DNA from: Rotaria sordida
Lineage: Eukaryota; Rotifera; Eurotatoria; Philodinida; Philodinidae
Length of the DNA stretch: 64,000 nt
Assembly: GCA_905250125.1 (NCBI GenBank)
Contig: CAJNOL010001189.1
Location: forward strand, 1,488 to 65,487
Direction: 5' to 3'
Positions 33,718 to 45,555 of the stretch are shown piece by piece. The position numbers and the translations under genes were made by a program. Position 1 is the stretch's first letter, and each line of letters opens with the position of its first letter. The notes beneath the pieces were generated by a model. That model was given only the letters and a program-made list of their open reading frames with translations, was not told the DNA's origin and made no database searches.

Positions 33718-35171
33718 TAAATTTTCATTCTTATTTGTTTATCTTCAACATTTAGATGCACTGCATAATCCTAAATGTGTTTTACATCGCAATAAAAAAT
33801 AAAATACGACATATTGAGTTTCACATCGATGAGTATGTTGATTAGAATTAATACTTACCTCATTATTTTTCGTCTTTTTATCATTATCACAAGACCTTTC
33901 ATATGAAGTTTATACATATTATGAATCGATCTTAATGATTAATATATAAATTTCTTTGATGACCATTTCAATACAAGTCTATAGTATACGGGATTATAGT
34001 ATAACTTGTTATTATTAGTATATTTGTTGTACTGTAAACTTTATTGAGCATAAGAACTGCATCATAAAATACAGCGCATCTCAAATTTTCTTGCTGTATA
34101 TAATATATTAATAAGTTACTGAAGCGTATTTAAAAAAATGAATCAAATTCAATGTGTAATAACTAATAGGATAGTTTTTATCTTCCCAATTCAAGGCCAC
34201 ATTATTTCTATCATAAATGTATGACTTTCTGTTTTTCTGTTATTGACACGAAAAATAAAATATTGTATATTTCTTTTTCTTCGTCAATACAGTCTTGATA
34301 GCGGGCTATAGGTATGTAATAAATTCTTCATCTTTAGACAAAAATAATCATTAATAGAACATTTTAATTCATACAAACAAAAATGATCTATTATCTGAAA
34401 TTTAATAATTTGTTATTTGAATCATTCGTTTATAATTAATAAAGTCAAATTTTATCATCTGATAGATATTCTTATAACAGAAAAATCAACAATAATTTAT
34501 CCTCATTTACTTGAAATTACTTACGAAAAAGACAGGAAGATTACAATTTATAACTTGTTGAACAAAAATTATGTTCTCTCAGTGTACGCAAACCTTTCGA
34601 TATCTGCTGACCGAGATTTACTCTATTTTTCAATTAGGTGCAGGTCATAAAAAAAACGGATCGAGTTAGTTATGATTTTTTTTATGAATCATTCTTTCTG
34701 TATATTACTTTTTTTTCTTCATTTAATAACTTAATAATTATTCCTAGATATTTTTCATGATAAGATTAATATCAATCAGATATAACCTAAATGAGTTAAT
34801 TATTACTCATATTTTTGCTTCACCTATTTACATAGTTTCTATTTTTAATTTTTTGTATTGCATAGAAGAAGAAATATATTTTTTATCTGTTCTTTTTTTT
34901 CTTCAAGATAAACTGACAGAATAAATGTATTTTTTTAGTTTTCATTAATAATTATTGACAAAAACAAAATACATACATATATATAAATATATATATATTT
35001 TTTTTATGTCATATATTATTTTTCCATTCTAATTTGACATTTTTTATGTATATCAAAGGTCTTATTAGTGTACCCTCACATCTAAAGGTTACAATAATTT
35101 GACACGATTTCGTGCATCAACATTGTCAAGTTAAAAATTGATAATAATCATCATCAATGTTTTCTAGCTGT
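33718..35171. other. AT-rich noncoding stretch with (AT)n microsatellite
   Basis: A microsatellite of TATA/ATAAATAT lies at about 34970-35000. A short frame at 34417-34650 has no domain. Nothing else is seen. Confidence 0.45.
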
Positions 35172-35177
35172 TATAAA
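35172..35177 (+). promoter_or_regulatory. TATA-like box of the PP1-binding protein gene
   Basis: TATAAA 65 bp upstream of the ATG at 35242, consistent with a core promoter and a short 5' leader. Confidence 0.4.
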
Positions 35178-35241
35178 GGAACGTTTTAACACAGCACACA
35201 ACTCAAAATTAAGAGACAACGAAAAACAAAAATCGAATAAT

Positions 35242-36040
35242 ATGGATGACAATTTGTTTGATGAAAATGAAAATGAAAACGAAAACAATACAAATACCAT
35301 ATCAAAAGTGAACTCAGTTCTATCAATTGTTGTTCAACCTGAATTAGAAAATACAGTTAATATAACATCAACATCAAATGTAGATAATGTAGCATCAACA
35401 TCAAATGCAGTTAATGTAACATCAACATCAAATGCAGGCAATGTAACATCAACATCAGTTGCAGGTAATGTAGCATCAACGTCAAATGCAGCTAGTGTAA
35501 TATCAACATCAAATGCGGAATTTAAACCTAAAGTATGTTAAATTTAAATAAGATAAATTGTATTTCTGTTTCTTTTTTTTGTTAAAGGGAATATTAAAAA
35601 TCTCAACAGGGCGTCCGTATGAAAGTTTACTTAAACAGATATGGAGTGGGCATAAACAATCTGAACGTAGGGCATCATGTCTTGAAATGTACCATAAAAA
35701 AAATAATCAAGAAAACAGTAATGATTCTAAAGCGGTGACTGATGACAATGCTGGTCTACTTTCAACATCAAATACTCTTAAATCTGTTAAAAATGTTACA
35801 TTTAGTGATAAGATACACGATGCGAAACTTAAGCCAAGTTCATCACTACCTAGTATAACAAAATATTCATATTATCAACAAAGCAATTCTCAAAATTTAC
35901 ATTTAACGAATACAAAAAAAGTAGATTCTTATAAAGAAACTTCTATCAATAAAGTACCAATTCGTATTACGAATCCAGTACAATTTGAAGATTCCGATAC
36001 TGATGGATCAAGCGATGATGAAATTCCCTTTTGTGATTGA
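35242..36040 (+). CDS. Disordered PP1-binding protein with KGILK (SILK) and RVxF motifs
   Basis: Two exons, 35242-35532 and 35588-36040, joined by a 55 bp GTATGT...AG intron in phase 0; 247 residues. The N-terminal 97 residues are acidic, then carry about six tandem 9-residue repeats of the type NVTSTSNAG. The junction creates KPKGILK, where KGILK is the motif that opens PP1 inhibitor-2 ([GS]-I-L-[KR], SILK type). About 75 residues later KNVTF fits the RVxF consensus. SILK upstream of RVxF is the standard order for PP1 catalytic-subunit binding. The C terminus is acidic, with Ser-Asp clusters (DSDTDGSSDDEIPF) suited to CK2. No catalytic domain. Likely a PP1 regulator in the nucleus or cytoplasm; not an orthologue I can name. 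Confidence 0.72.
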
Positions 36041-37634
36041 GCAAATTATTGATAAATATTATTGATCAAAATATTCATGCTGTCGATCATTTTATTCATA
36101 ATTCAATGAAACAATTGGAAGAACTATTTTTCAACCTCATGTTTCATTATGTTTTATTTTTCAAGATACGACCTGTCTGCATGTTTTATTTTCTTTTCGT
36201 TTTTATGGAATTTTTTTTTCTACTATGAATTTCTTATTTCTTTGTATTGCTCTTGCACAATACATTATTTGATAATATAACATGAATAAGACTATAATAA
36301 TTAAAGAGTGAAAATGAGGATGTGTATTTCTGAATAACTCTCGTCCATAGTGTTATTGAATTGGTATTACTTATTATTAGTATTTTAAATTATTTTAGCT
36401 ATATTATTATTACTTATGACGGTTTGTTTTAAATGATTGATTTTAGTTTAGTACATGAAAAATAAATCATAAATCAATTGATATTCAAGTAAAAAAAAAA
36501 GTTGATATCAACCGATGACAATGACCCGTACACTATAGGAACGAAATCATCAAGTACTATTTTACATACAGCACTATAATTTTCTTTTGTCGTTGCCTGA
36601 ACTCACTCATCCAAACGTTTTATGATTGATAGGAGATAAAAAAAGCATTTTTTTTTTGTCTTGCTCACTTCTCTTATGAAAGTAAACGAAAATTTCTGTT
36701 AGGCTTCGGCAGATATATAAAACGCTGTTATTATTTAAATTAGCTAGCTGCTTCTTTCTTCAAATTTGGAATCAAGAGATTTTTGTTTTTCATAATAAAA
36801 ACGTGACCGATTCTAAATTCATTTTTAAAAGAAGTAATACCTGCAAAACCATAGTCCGTTCAACAATCTATATTCGGTTGATATCATGTTTTACTTGCAG
36901 AAAAATATTATTGAAAAACAATTCCTGTCAGAATGATCAGTGTTATCAACAAAAATACTGAAGAATATTGCTAAATTTGACGGGAAAATAATTCGAAGAC
37001 AAACTCGATTATATTCTTGAAATATACTAATCTCTAACATTTCGTGACATATTTAGAAATATTTAATTGAACTTATGAAATATTAGAAAATCTGACAACT
37101 TTGCACTGAAATGGTTAAATATTATAGAATTTTCTGTACTAAATCACGAGAAAAGAATCAAAATCTTGCTCTAATCAAAAAGAAAAACGACGATATTCCA
37201 CTTCAATTATGACAACCATGAGACATTCGTAATAATACATATATTTCTAAACATACTAAAAACATAAGGATCATTTTTTTATGTGTAAACAAATATATAT
37301 ATAATTAGTTTTTGAAACTGAAATTTTCTATAATTGAAAAATAATTCATTCAATAAATTTTTGTTTTTTATTATCAAACTTCTGAGTGAATCTAAGATTT
37401 ATAATTTCTTTGTTAATATTACAAGATTATCTAATATCGCTTCAATATACTTAGTTAAGAATAATCAACGTTGAACTTATTATCAGTCTTCAATTCTCGA
37501 TTAAGACGAGCGTGTTTAGTAGAAGATTAATGGTAAAGCATCTATTTTATATAAATTGAATACAAAGAAAGCATTAACATTTTCACTAATGAATAACAAC
37601 TAGGCATAAAATGTTAATCAAGTATATTGATATT
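36041..37634. other. Noncoding AT-rich stretch
   Basis: 3' flank of the PP1-binding gene and beyond. No supported exon, repeat or RNA. Confidence 0.45.
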
Positions 37635-37642
37635 TAAACTAA

Positions 37643-37720
37643 GCTTTAGTTACTGGTCCTTCAATCCGTCGTTTTTCAGCTGTCCGTTCAGCCATAAGAA
37701 GACCATAAAACCAATTCTGA
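37643..37720 (-). CDS. Possible isolated terminal exon
   Basis: On the minus strand a TTTTCAG acceptor is followed by a frame NWFYGLLMAERTAEKRRIEG, then PVTKA and TAG. Composition is coding-like (balanced codons, charged amphipathic tail) compared with its AT-rich surroundings. No upstream exon is recognised; the large foldback element starts about 30 bp upstream and could have interrupted the gene. The protein is not identified. Confidence 0.3.
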
Positions 37721-37752
37721 AAACTAACAAATGTTCTAAATACTATCTACAG

Positions 37753-38880
37753 GATAGAAAATAATATTATTTCAGGGAGATACCGCTATTATTTCAAATA
37801 GAAGATAAAATGAATTTTATATCAAATCAAAGCTCGTCAAAAATGAAGTTTATTAGTACTAAATAGTGAAGATTATGAAAATTTTTTTAGTATCAAACTT
37901 AAGAAATTTTCAGAAATTTTATACTTTTGTTTTGGGGTAAAAAATTAAGGTGTTAGCAATTCAAAAATGAAGTCAAATTTTTTCTTGGATATTTTTACAT
38001 AGTTCGATAGAGCTTATCGAGCTCTGTAAAACTGTATATATTAAAAAATTTAAAAAAACTACTTGGAAAATCTTACAAAAGAAGTTAGAAAAACTCATTA
38101 TTTTTATATGAAAGAAAAACATTCGATTTTTCAATAAAATTAGCTTTTTTTTTTTTATTATTTTTACTGCGTTAGATGTTTTGAAATATGCTCATTTAAT
38201 GCAGCGTAGAAAACTGCACAAAATAAGTATAGTTCAAAACCCCTGGAGTAGTAAAAATAATAAGAAAAAGTTAATTTTATTGAAAAATCGAGTGTTTTTC
38301 TTTCATATAAAAAATATGAATTTTTATAATATTTTTAAAGATTTTCCAAGTAGACTTTTGAATTTTTTATCGGAAGAAACGCTTGAAAATTTTTTTAATA
38401 TATATAGTTTTGTAGAACTCAACGAGCTCTATCGAACCATGTAAAAATATCCAAGAAAAAATTTGACTCCGTTTTTCAATTACTGGCACGTTAATTTTTC
38501 ATCTCAAAACAAAAGTATAAAATTTCTGAAAATTTCTTAAGTTCACTATTAAAAAGTTTTCATAATCTTCACTATTTAGTACCAATAAACTTCATTTTTA
38601 ACGAGCTTTCATTTAATATAAAATTCATTATGTATTCTATTTGAAATTATAGCGGTACCTATAGCGGCGGCGCCAGGAGTTTTTACTAGGGTGGGCTTAG
38701 CCCCCTCTAGCTCAAATGTGGGTGGGCTCACTGTAATTGAGCCCACCCTGGAAGCCATCTTTTGCTGCAACTTACAAATATTGAGGGTGGGCTGAAGGAA
38801 TTTTAGGGTGGGCTCAGCCCACCTCCGCCCACCTGTGGCGCCGCCACTAGGTACCTACCTGGAATAATATTATTTCTAAC
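37753..38880. mobile_element. Large foldback element (GATAGAGCTT family)
   Basis: The left arm (37753-38150) and right arm (38270-38880, minus the nested insertion) are inverted copies of about 390 bp. Ends are GATAGAAAATAATATTATT and AATAATATTATTTCTAAC. Landmark pairs include ACATAGTTCGATAGAGCTT versus AACGAGCTCTATCGAACCAT and AAAATTTTTTTAGTATC versus its inverse. The 120 bp centre is unique. No open frame with a domain. A frame at 38181-38444 is a shadow of the arm. Related half copies lie at 11970-12095 and 15526-15625. Confidence 0.88.
38654..38857. mobile_element. hAT-type MITE, 188 bp, with 8 bp target duplication
   Basis: The element (38662-38849) begins TAGCGGCGGCGCC and ends GGCGCCGCCACTA. 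The 8 bp GGTACCTA is duplicated exactly on both sides (38654-38661 and 38850-38857). Removing the element plus one duplication restores the match of the host foldback arm to its opposite arm. GC-rich terminal repeats and an 8 bp duplication fit the hAT superfamily. Internally it holds several copies of GGGTGGGCT and its inverse. Confidence 0.9.
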
Positions 38881-40200
38881 CCGGTACATTTTCTCAAATG
38901 GGCTAAGAGAGAAAAATGTAGAAAATGCGACAGGTTTTCATTTTACTCACAACTTGTTTTTCTTTAAGATGGTACTATTAAAAATTGACTTTCACAATCC
39001 TTCTTGAATTTGAAAACTATCGTTTTTTCGGTTTTAGAATCTTTTCTATCATTTTATATCGATGAAATATGATCTAAAATGTATCCGATAGTCATAGAAT
39101 GTTCAAATGACTATTTGGATTTGAAATAGATATGTGACATAGTGGGAAAAATATTTTGCTCTTGTCATTTTTTGTTCAGTATTATATAAATATACACATA
39201 CACATAAGAATTCACACTATTTAAAACAGTCATTTTTATCTTTGCATTATCCGAAATGAAATATTTTGTAACAATATAGGACGGTGAATATCAAGTATGC
39301 ATGACGATTCAGTAATTGTATGTATATCATCACTTGCTTGAAAATCAACAAGCTTCTTTTTATTGTTGAGGAATTTGAAGCGTATACGTGTGAACAGATG
39401 TTCTGTAACTCGATTAAGAATAAAAGGAATGTATTGGGTCAGATGATTCTATGTTGATAAGATGTTTTTACACATAAGAAAATGCAAACATCATAACTGC
39501 GAAAAGCGATTTTTGTTGCTCAAAAACAAAATCAATTAAGTGAATCTATAATAAAACAGAAAGATCAATGACTTCTTTAATCTAGTTTAGGAAACTTGAA
39601 AGAAAGTTCGCTTTATTCAATCAAATATATATGATACATATGTTTAGTATTTAAAAAAGTGCAAGCAATATTATTATGAATGCATCGCTATAATCTTTGG
39701 AACTATTCTGCAATCGAACGTATCACTATTAACCATTGTATTAGAAAAAATGAATGATTGCATTTTTATTTGAACTTGATGAAATTGATTATGAATGTTT
39801 TCATATCGCTATATTACAAATGGCATATTTCAAACAAGTTTTACAATAAAAGTAAATTTTAAGAAAGGTCTTCTCTCAAAACCGAAAATACGTTGTATAA
39901 CTAATACGAATATACTAAGATCATGCTGTCATCAATTAGGTGAAATTTTAAAGTATATCATTCTTATCTTTCAAATAGACTATATCTTAGCTTTTTCACA
40001 AAGAAAATATCTATTACACATCTCAATATATTTTCTAATGATATTAACTTATCTCATCTACTCTATTTTATGTGGTAGTGTGAAATTTTCAATTCTAATC
40101 TAATTATGACAGTAGAAGTCAATCTAGCAGATTGCACATATTCTTAATGGTATATGATACTTTTTTTAACTGATTCATAATTTGACATGCGTCTATGATG
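38881..40200. other. Noncoding AT-rich stretch
   Basis: A frame at 39795-40103 is hydrophobic and low complexity with no domain. Nothing else supported. Confidence 0.45.
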
Positions 40201-40256
40201 GAGTGTGGATGTGGCTATTGTCTTGAACATCTTACAAACCCATACCCACCTACATC
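40201..40256. repeat. Decayed telomere-family hairpin
   Basis: GAGTGTGGATGTGG, spacer TCTTGAACATCTTAC, then CCCATACCCACCTACATC. Confidence 0.7.
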
Positions 40257-41282
40257 AATTTTTGTTGATGTAAATTGATTAAGAAAAATAGTCTAAAATC
40301 TCGCTGGTAAAGTTGAGTGAACTTCGTATGACATGAAGAGTATGTCTCAGAAGTTCGATCTTTCATGTAGAAGTGATCAATATTTCGGGTGCGAAGGGAC
40401 TAAGACTGCTAATCAATGATTCCTATTAAAATAGTGAAATAATTGCATTTCTATTGTTGTAAAATATTCAATTCTCTATAAATTGCAATATGTCTGTGTT
40501 ATTCAGTGATAAGTTGACCATTTGATTCCAGTCTTGTATGAAATATTAGAAAGAGCGTGTTTAATATTAAACAAGAATTGAATGTATATCACATTGATAT
40601 TTATGATCTTATGAGCCTGCAAATGAAATTATTATGTTTGTTATTGGCTTGAGACCCTTAGTCAAGTGAATCGTTGACTGACAGTTTCAATAGCAATGTA
40701 TCTTGGAAATATCTATTGATAGCAAGGTACATACAACTGTATAAATTTCATCATTCGGGTATCGAAACAAGATAGTATGCTCTTAAACTGAATGGGCTGT
40801 TATTCAGAAACACACTTACGATCGACGTATACAACACAATGAGAAATACTTCCGCAAAATTTTCTTTCGAAATTACAGCATCGAAAATCAAATCAAGAAA
40901 GAAATTATTCGCTAAAATCCAAAATGATAAAAGTAGAATCGAAAAGATTTTCTTTTCATACTCACTAGAACCCGTTTGACGATTGAGATTGGAATAGTAA
41001 TAGTTAAATAATAGACCACTATTGATGCTGTTTGCATACAGAAGTTGAAATTATAAGAGTGATGATGACTTTTGGGAACAAAGTCAATCGTTCGACGAAC
41101 ATGCTGAAATTCTATTCAAATTTTATCGAAGTATAACATATGATTTCACTGCATTTATGATCACGAAAAATGATAGATAGCCCTTTTACTGAATTGTTCG
41201 AATGATGTATTATATAAACGAAATAGGAAACTTTCAGAATATAGACATCTTAATCGAATTTCTTGATCTGGTAAGAGATCAT
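40257..41282. other. Noncoding stretch downstream of the potassium channel gene
   Basis: No supported exon or repeat. Confidence 0.4.
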
Positions 41283-41335
41283 TGTAGATGTGAGTCTTCC
41301 TTTCTTTCTGACACACACTCACAACCACACCACAC
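41283..41335. repeat. Decayed telomere-family hairpin
   Basis: GTAGATGTGAG, TCTTCCTTTCTTTCTG, then ACACACACTCACAACCACAC. The loop preserves the pyrimidine motif. It lies about 300 bp past the 3' end of the channel coding sequence. Confidence 0.65.
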
Positions 41336-41630
41336 TCCCTCACTATATATTCTACTAGGAATGTAATAAGATAGCAATATATTACAAGCAAGAAAGCAAT
41401 TGTTCATTTCATCATGAGACTGCATAGTTGTAAACGATACAACGATTTCTCTCGTAATTCTATATTGAACATACAATAATCTTAGATATTCACAATGATT
41501 CGTAGCAAAAACGGAATACTAGGCATCAGAGTAATGTTCTTTCGTTAAATATCAGCATTGATAGTAATCGTTGTCAACACATCGGTATTATTCTTGTTCA
41601 CATTGACAGTTTCCTAAATACACGATGACA

Positions 41631-44598
41631 TTAAGTGAATGTAAGAAAGATCGAATACGTACACACCGAGGTAGTAAGACTATTAAATCTTTGTTTTGGC
41701 ACAATTGAATTAATTTCGTCGGACACTGTCTGTGATACCTCATTGTTCTTATTCTTATAGTGACCCATGGAATGACGTCGAGGTTGACTCTGATCTATTG
41801 CATCTGGCAATAGAAGCAATGATGGTAGAATCGGCAGACTTGTGTCGATATCATGTCTATGAACAATATCTTTGTTTTGATTGATCAAATGGAGTTTTTC
41901 TTACTCTTCTCTGTCGTCGATATTAACAATGAGAGAATCACCATGGATATTTCCATGTCCCATTTCTAGATCCTCATTTTCTTCATCAGAGAACTCGTTG
42001 AAGTCAATTTGCTCAGGTTTAATGTAGAGTTTACGATTATATACTCGATGATACCGGTCGACCAGAACTGAGACAAGCATACCAATAGTACCCACACCAG
42101 CCAATGCACATATAACAGCAGTTAGACGTCCTAAAGCTGTGACTGGCACCATATCACCATAGCTAAACATGCAAAAGAAAACAATACAATCTTTCTCTAC
42201 TTCTCTCGTTTTTCCATTTGTTATCGAACTATATTTTCTGTGAAAACAGCCGTTCTTACCCAACACCAGTGATTGTCACAATACCCCAATAGGTAGCTTT
42301 CGGTATGGAGTCGAAATCCGAATTACCATTTGTACTCTCGATAAGGTGGATAGCCGCACCGAAAAGAAAGGCCATTAGCGTCAATGTGACTGCCAAAATA
42401 ATGAAATCAAGCATCGATTCTTTTACTGTCACAGCAAGAACACGTACGGTTTTGATATTTTTAAAAACTCGATAAAATTTAAATATACGAACACATCGAA
42501 GAATGCGCAATAATGCAAAACTATTATAAATGTTAATATTGTGATCGCTAAATTGATTGACAAGATGTATAGTAGTGGTGATATAGAATGGGATAACAGC
42601 AATTATATCGATCCAATTCATAAAACTCTTGAAATATTTAGATAATGATGGTGCGCTGAATAGACGTAGAATCAGTTCAAGAGTAAAAAATCCAATACAA
42701 ATCATCTGAATTCGTTGAAATGGTAATGACGAATACGAAAGACATATGGATTCGCTCGATTGAACGTTACTAGAATTCATCGAGTCATTGTTCGTTCCAA
42801 TTTTATGCTCGTTATATTCGTTTTTACATGTGCCTTCTAATAAATGAGAATATTGTGGCAAAGATTCGAGTGCCAAGGTAATCGTGGAGGTAAGAATAAT
42901 AATTAACGAAAGAATATTAAACAATTTGGCGATAAATGAAAATTCGGGATATTCTATGGTAGCCCAAATATACCGGCGGCAACGATTTCGAGGTAACTGA
43001 GCTTTTTCAACCTCTTTCAAATTTTCATCTTTGCGTACTTGAGCAAGAGCATCTTGACCCAAATCAAAAAATATAATTTCTTCAAGAAATGTATCGAGTG
43101 GTACCGAATTCGGTCGACGTAATCGACCCTTCGATTGATAATAATAGAGAATAGCTTCAAAACATCCTCGATGACGATCAAAGAAATATTCATCAAGAAT
43201 ATTATCATAGTAATATTTGCGTCGTTTCGGATTGCCTAACAACGTATTTGGGTAGACTTCCAGAGTAGATTTGAATGTTTCAAAACGAACTCCACTTATA
43301 TTAATGATAATACGATTTTGAAGTGAAATATTTCTAGGAACTTTTCGTCTTTCAACTCCGATTATCTGCTGATGGGATAGATCTCGCATATCGATGGCAT
43401 CACTAGTAAATCAATCGTCGGAGAGAAAATCGTAAATCACATACAAGATGGAAGAAAAAGAAACAGTACATTTTGTATATAAGTGAATTGCAATTTTTTG
43501 GTCCGATTGAGATTTTATCTATATTTGGCTAATAATTTTTATTTTTTAGGTTACAGGACTCTGAGTGTCTCGCTGCCATACCAAACTTTAGCTCTCTAAC
43601 TCATACTGTCGATCATTTATGAGTTGTATACTATTTAGAAAATCGTATTTTATAGTAAGATGCACCAAAAATACGAAATTTTTGGCATATCGAAAGAAAG
43701 AAAAATAAGATAATGAATAGTTCATTTTGTAGAGCATGCTATATTCTGTCGAAATATATATCTTCCTCGCTTATGTATTCTTTTCTTTCTATGATCTTTC
43801 GTCCACAACACTCTATGACAAACACTTCGTTATTTTTGTATAGAAGGATATTCTACTTCAATTTTTTTCTAAGGCACACAAGTTAAAGGAAAACAAAGCT
43901 ATCCAAAAGATGAAGAACTTGATTATCACTCAATCGATAAAAAGATCATTTTGCCTTAATGAACTTTTGTCGGTGAAAAAAAACTCATATTCACTCACTT
44001 TGTAGAAGAACATTTCGAAAATTACAATATAAATAACTCGTAAATGGATCATTTGTTCCGGCTCAAATATTTATTGAAATTACATTTCTTAGAGTTGTAT
44101 AGCCAGTTAAAAATTCGATTTTGTGTAACTCTTTCTGTTATGAAGATATTGAGAAAATATGATGCAATATAAAAAGACATTTTTCATTAAAGTAGCGTTT
44201 TTTATGGTACATTTCCGTTGAAGTAAGTCATAATGCATTGCACAAAAATTGTTTACGCCTAATTTCATTTTTTTCGTGCCAACTATACCAAAAAATTGCA
44301 ATTTACTCATATATAAAAGTGTGAGTACAATCAAAGAAGGACATAAAACTTATCAAAGATTTAGATTACTTACGGACTACGTTGATGAAGAAATATCTCA
44401 TTCGTCTTGAATATTTTTCGACTCCATCTGAATCAATATATATATATATATAAACCAAGACTTATAAATGAATCTTGTTACAGATGCGTACCTTCTTACA
44501 TTGAAAAGACATCCACCATTGATTGAAGATGATTTTCGATTAATAGCACTAACTCGATGTTGACGATGTGCAGATGGTGATATGTCTAGTGTGTCCAT
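41631..44598 (-). CDS. Shaker (Kv1)-type voltage-gated potassium channel, variant filter
   Basis: Model: exons 44598-44492, 43402-42260, 42162-41905 and 41856-41631; the sum is a multiple of three (577 residues). Exon 2 holds a T1 tetramerisation domain (NISGVRFETFKSTL, PNTLLGNP, EYFFDRHRGCFEAILYYYQS), S1 to S5 and an S4 with a basic residue every third position (RILRCVRIFKFYRVFKNIK). An intron splits the selectivity filter. The joined filter is ITGVGYGDMVP, so the usual TVGYG is GVGYG. S6 reads AGVGTIGMLVSVLVDRY, so the gating-hinge PVP is LVS. The cytoplasmic tail has RRHSMG, a PKA-type site. Exon 1 (MDTLDISPSAHRQ) is the least certain; translation could instead start at 43389. If the 48 bp last intron is retained, the protein ends at DDREE. 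Confidence 0.88.
44434..44453. repeat. (AT)n microsatellite
   Basis: About ten TA dinucleotides, inside the predicted first intron of the potassium channel gene. Confidence 0.9.
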
Positions 44599-45483
44599 GT
44601 TTCAATAATCTATACAAATGTATGAGCATGATGTGAACAGTCAATCAATAAATACTATTTCAATTAGGTGAAAAAATCTCAAAAATTTAATCATCTTGTC
44701 CAATATCTCATCGTATAATAGTTTATGTCAAAATGTCTATGTTGTAAATTATATTTAACGTACAAAAATGAAGAAGCTTTTATGATGGTCAACTCAAAAT
44801 TTCGAATGCTGACACGATATGTTTTGAGAATTTTATTGATGAAAGAACTCATTGTACTTTAGGTCAAAAAAACTGTGGATGTTGATACTATTCATTTTTC
44901 ACATGCTCGCACTTCACATATTTATATCGACTTTTTGTCATTTTCTTATAGTCCATAGAATGTGAAAGTCATTTTGTGGTCGAAAATTGAAAAAAAAAGA
45001 AAGTGTCGAAAATTTTTATTCCCACTGAATCAGAGATTCCGTCTTCATTGTCACTCACTTGTTGCATGCATGCGTTTTCTAATTTATTCCAGACATCCAA
45101 ACTTTGGAAGAGTATTTCGTTTAGGATTTATGAAGATTTCTAATTTTTAACGTTTTATACTTTTACCTGTTGAAGTCACACCGATACAAATTCTGAATAA
45201 AATATAATATATTCAAAGCTAAATGACAAGAACTTATTAGTTATTTTATTCAATGATAAGTATGAAGTTGTGTTTATCGTTCGCTTGATAATATTTAATG
45301 TCTAATAGAAGAAAGAACGAAATAAGAAAAAAATTTGTAGTGAATCATTACAGGTAAATATATCTTTCTCTTAATTATCAAGAATCTATTTGAGATATTG
45401 ATACTGTTGACAAGAAAAAAAAAACAGAAACAATTTACATGAAAATGTCTTCCCATCACAAATTAGTATCAGATAGGTATAGG
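44599..45483. other. Noncoding, upstream of the potassium channel gene
   Basis: The promoter should lie here, but no clear TATA box or initiator stands out. A frame at 44962-45150 has no domain. Confidence 0.4.
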
Positions 45484-45555
45484 GAGTAGGTGTGAGTGTA
45501 GATGTCTGAGCGGGTATTAGCCCCAGCGTGATCAACATACACACACTTACATTCC
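45484..45555. repeat. Decayed telomere-family hairpin
   Basis: GAGTAGGTGTGAGTGTAGATG, a spacer of about 30 bp, then ACATACACACACTTACATTCC. Confidence 0.6.
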
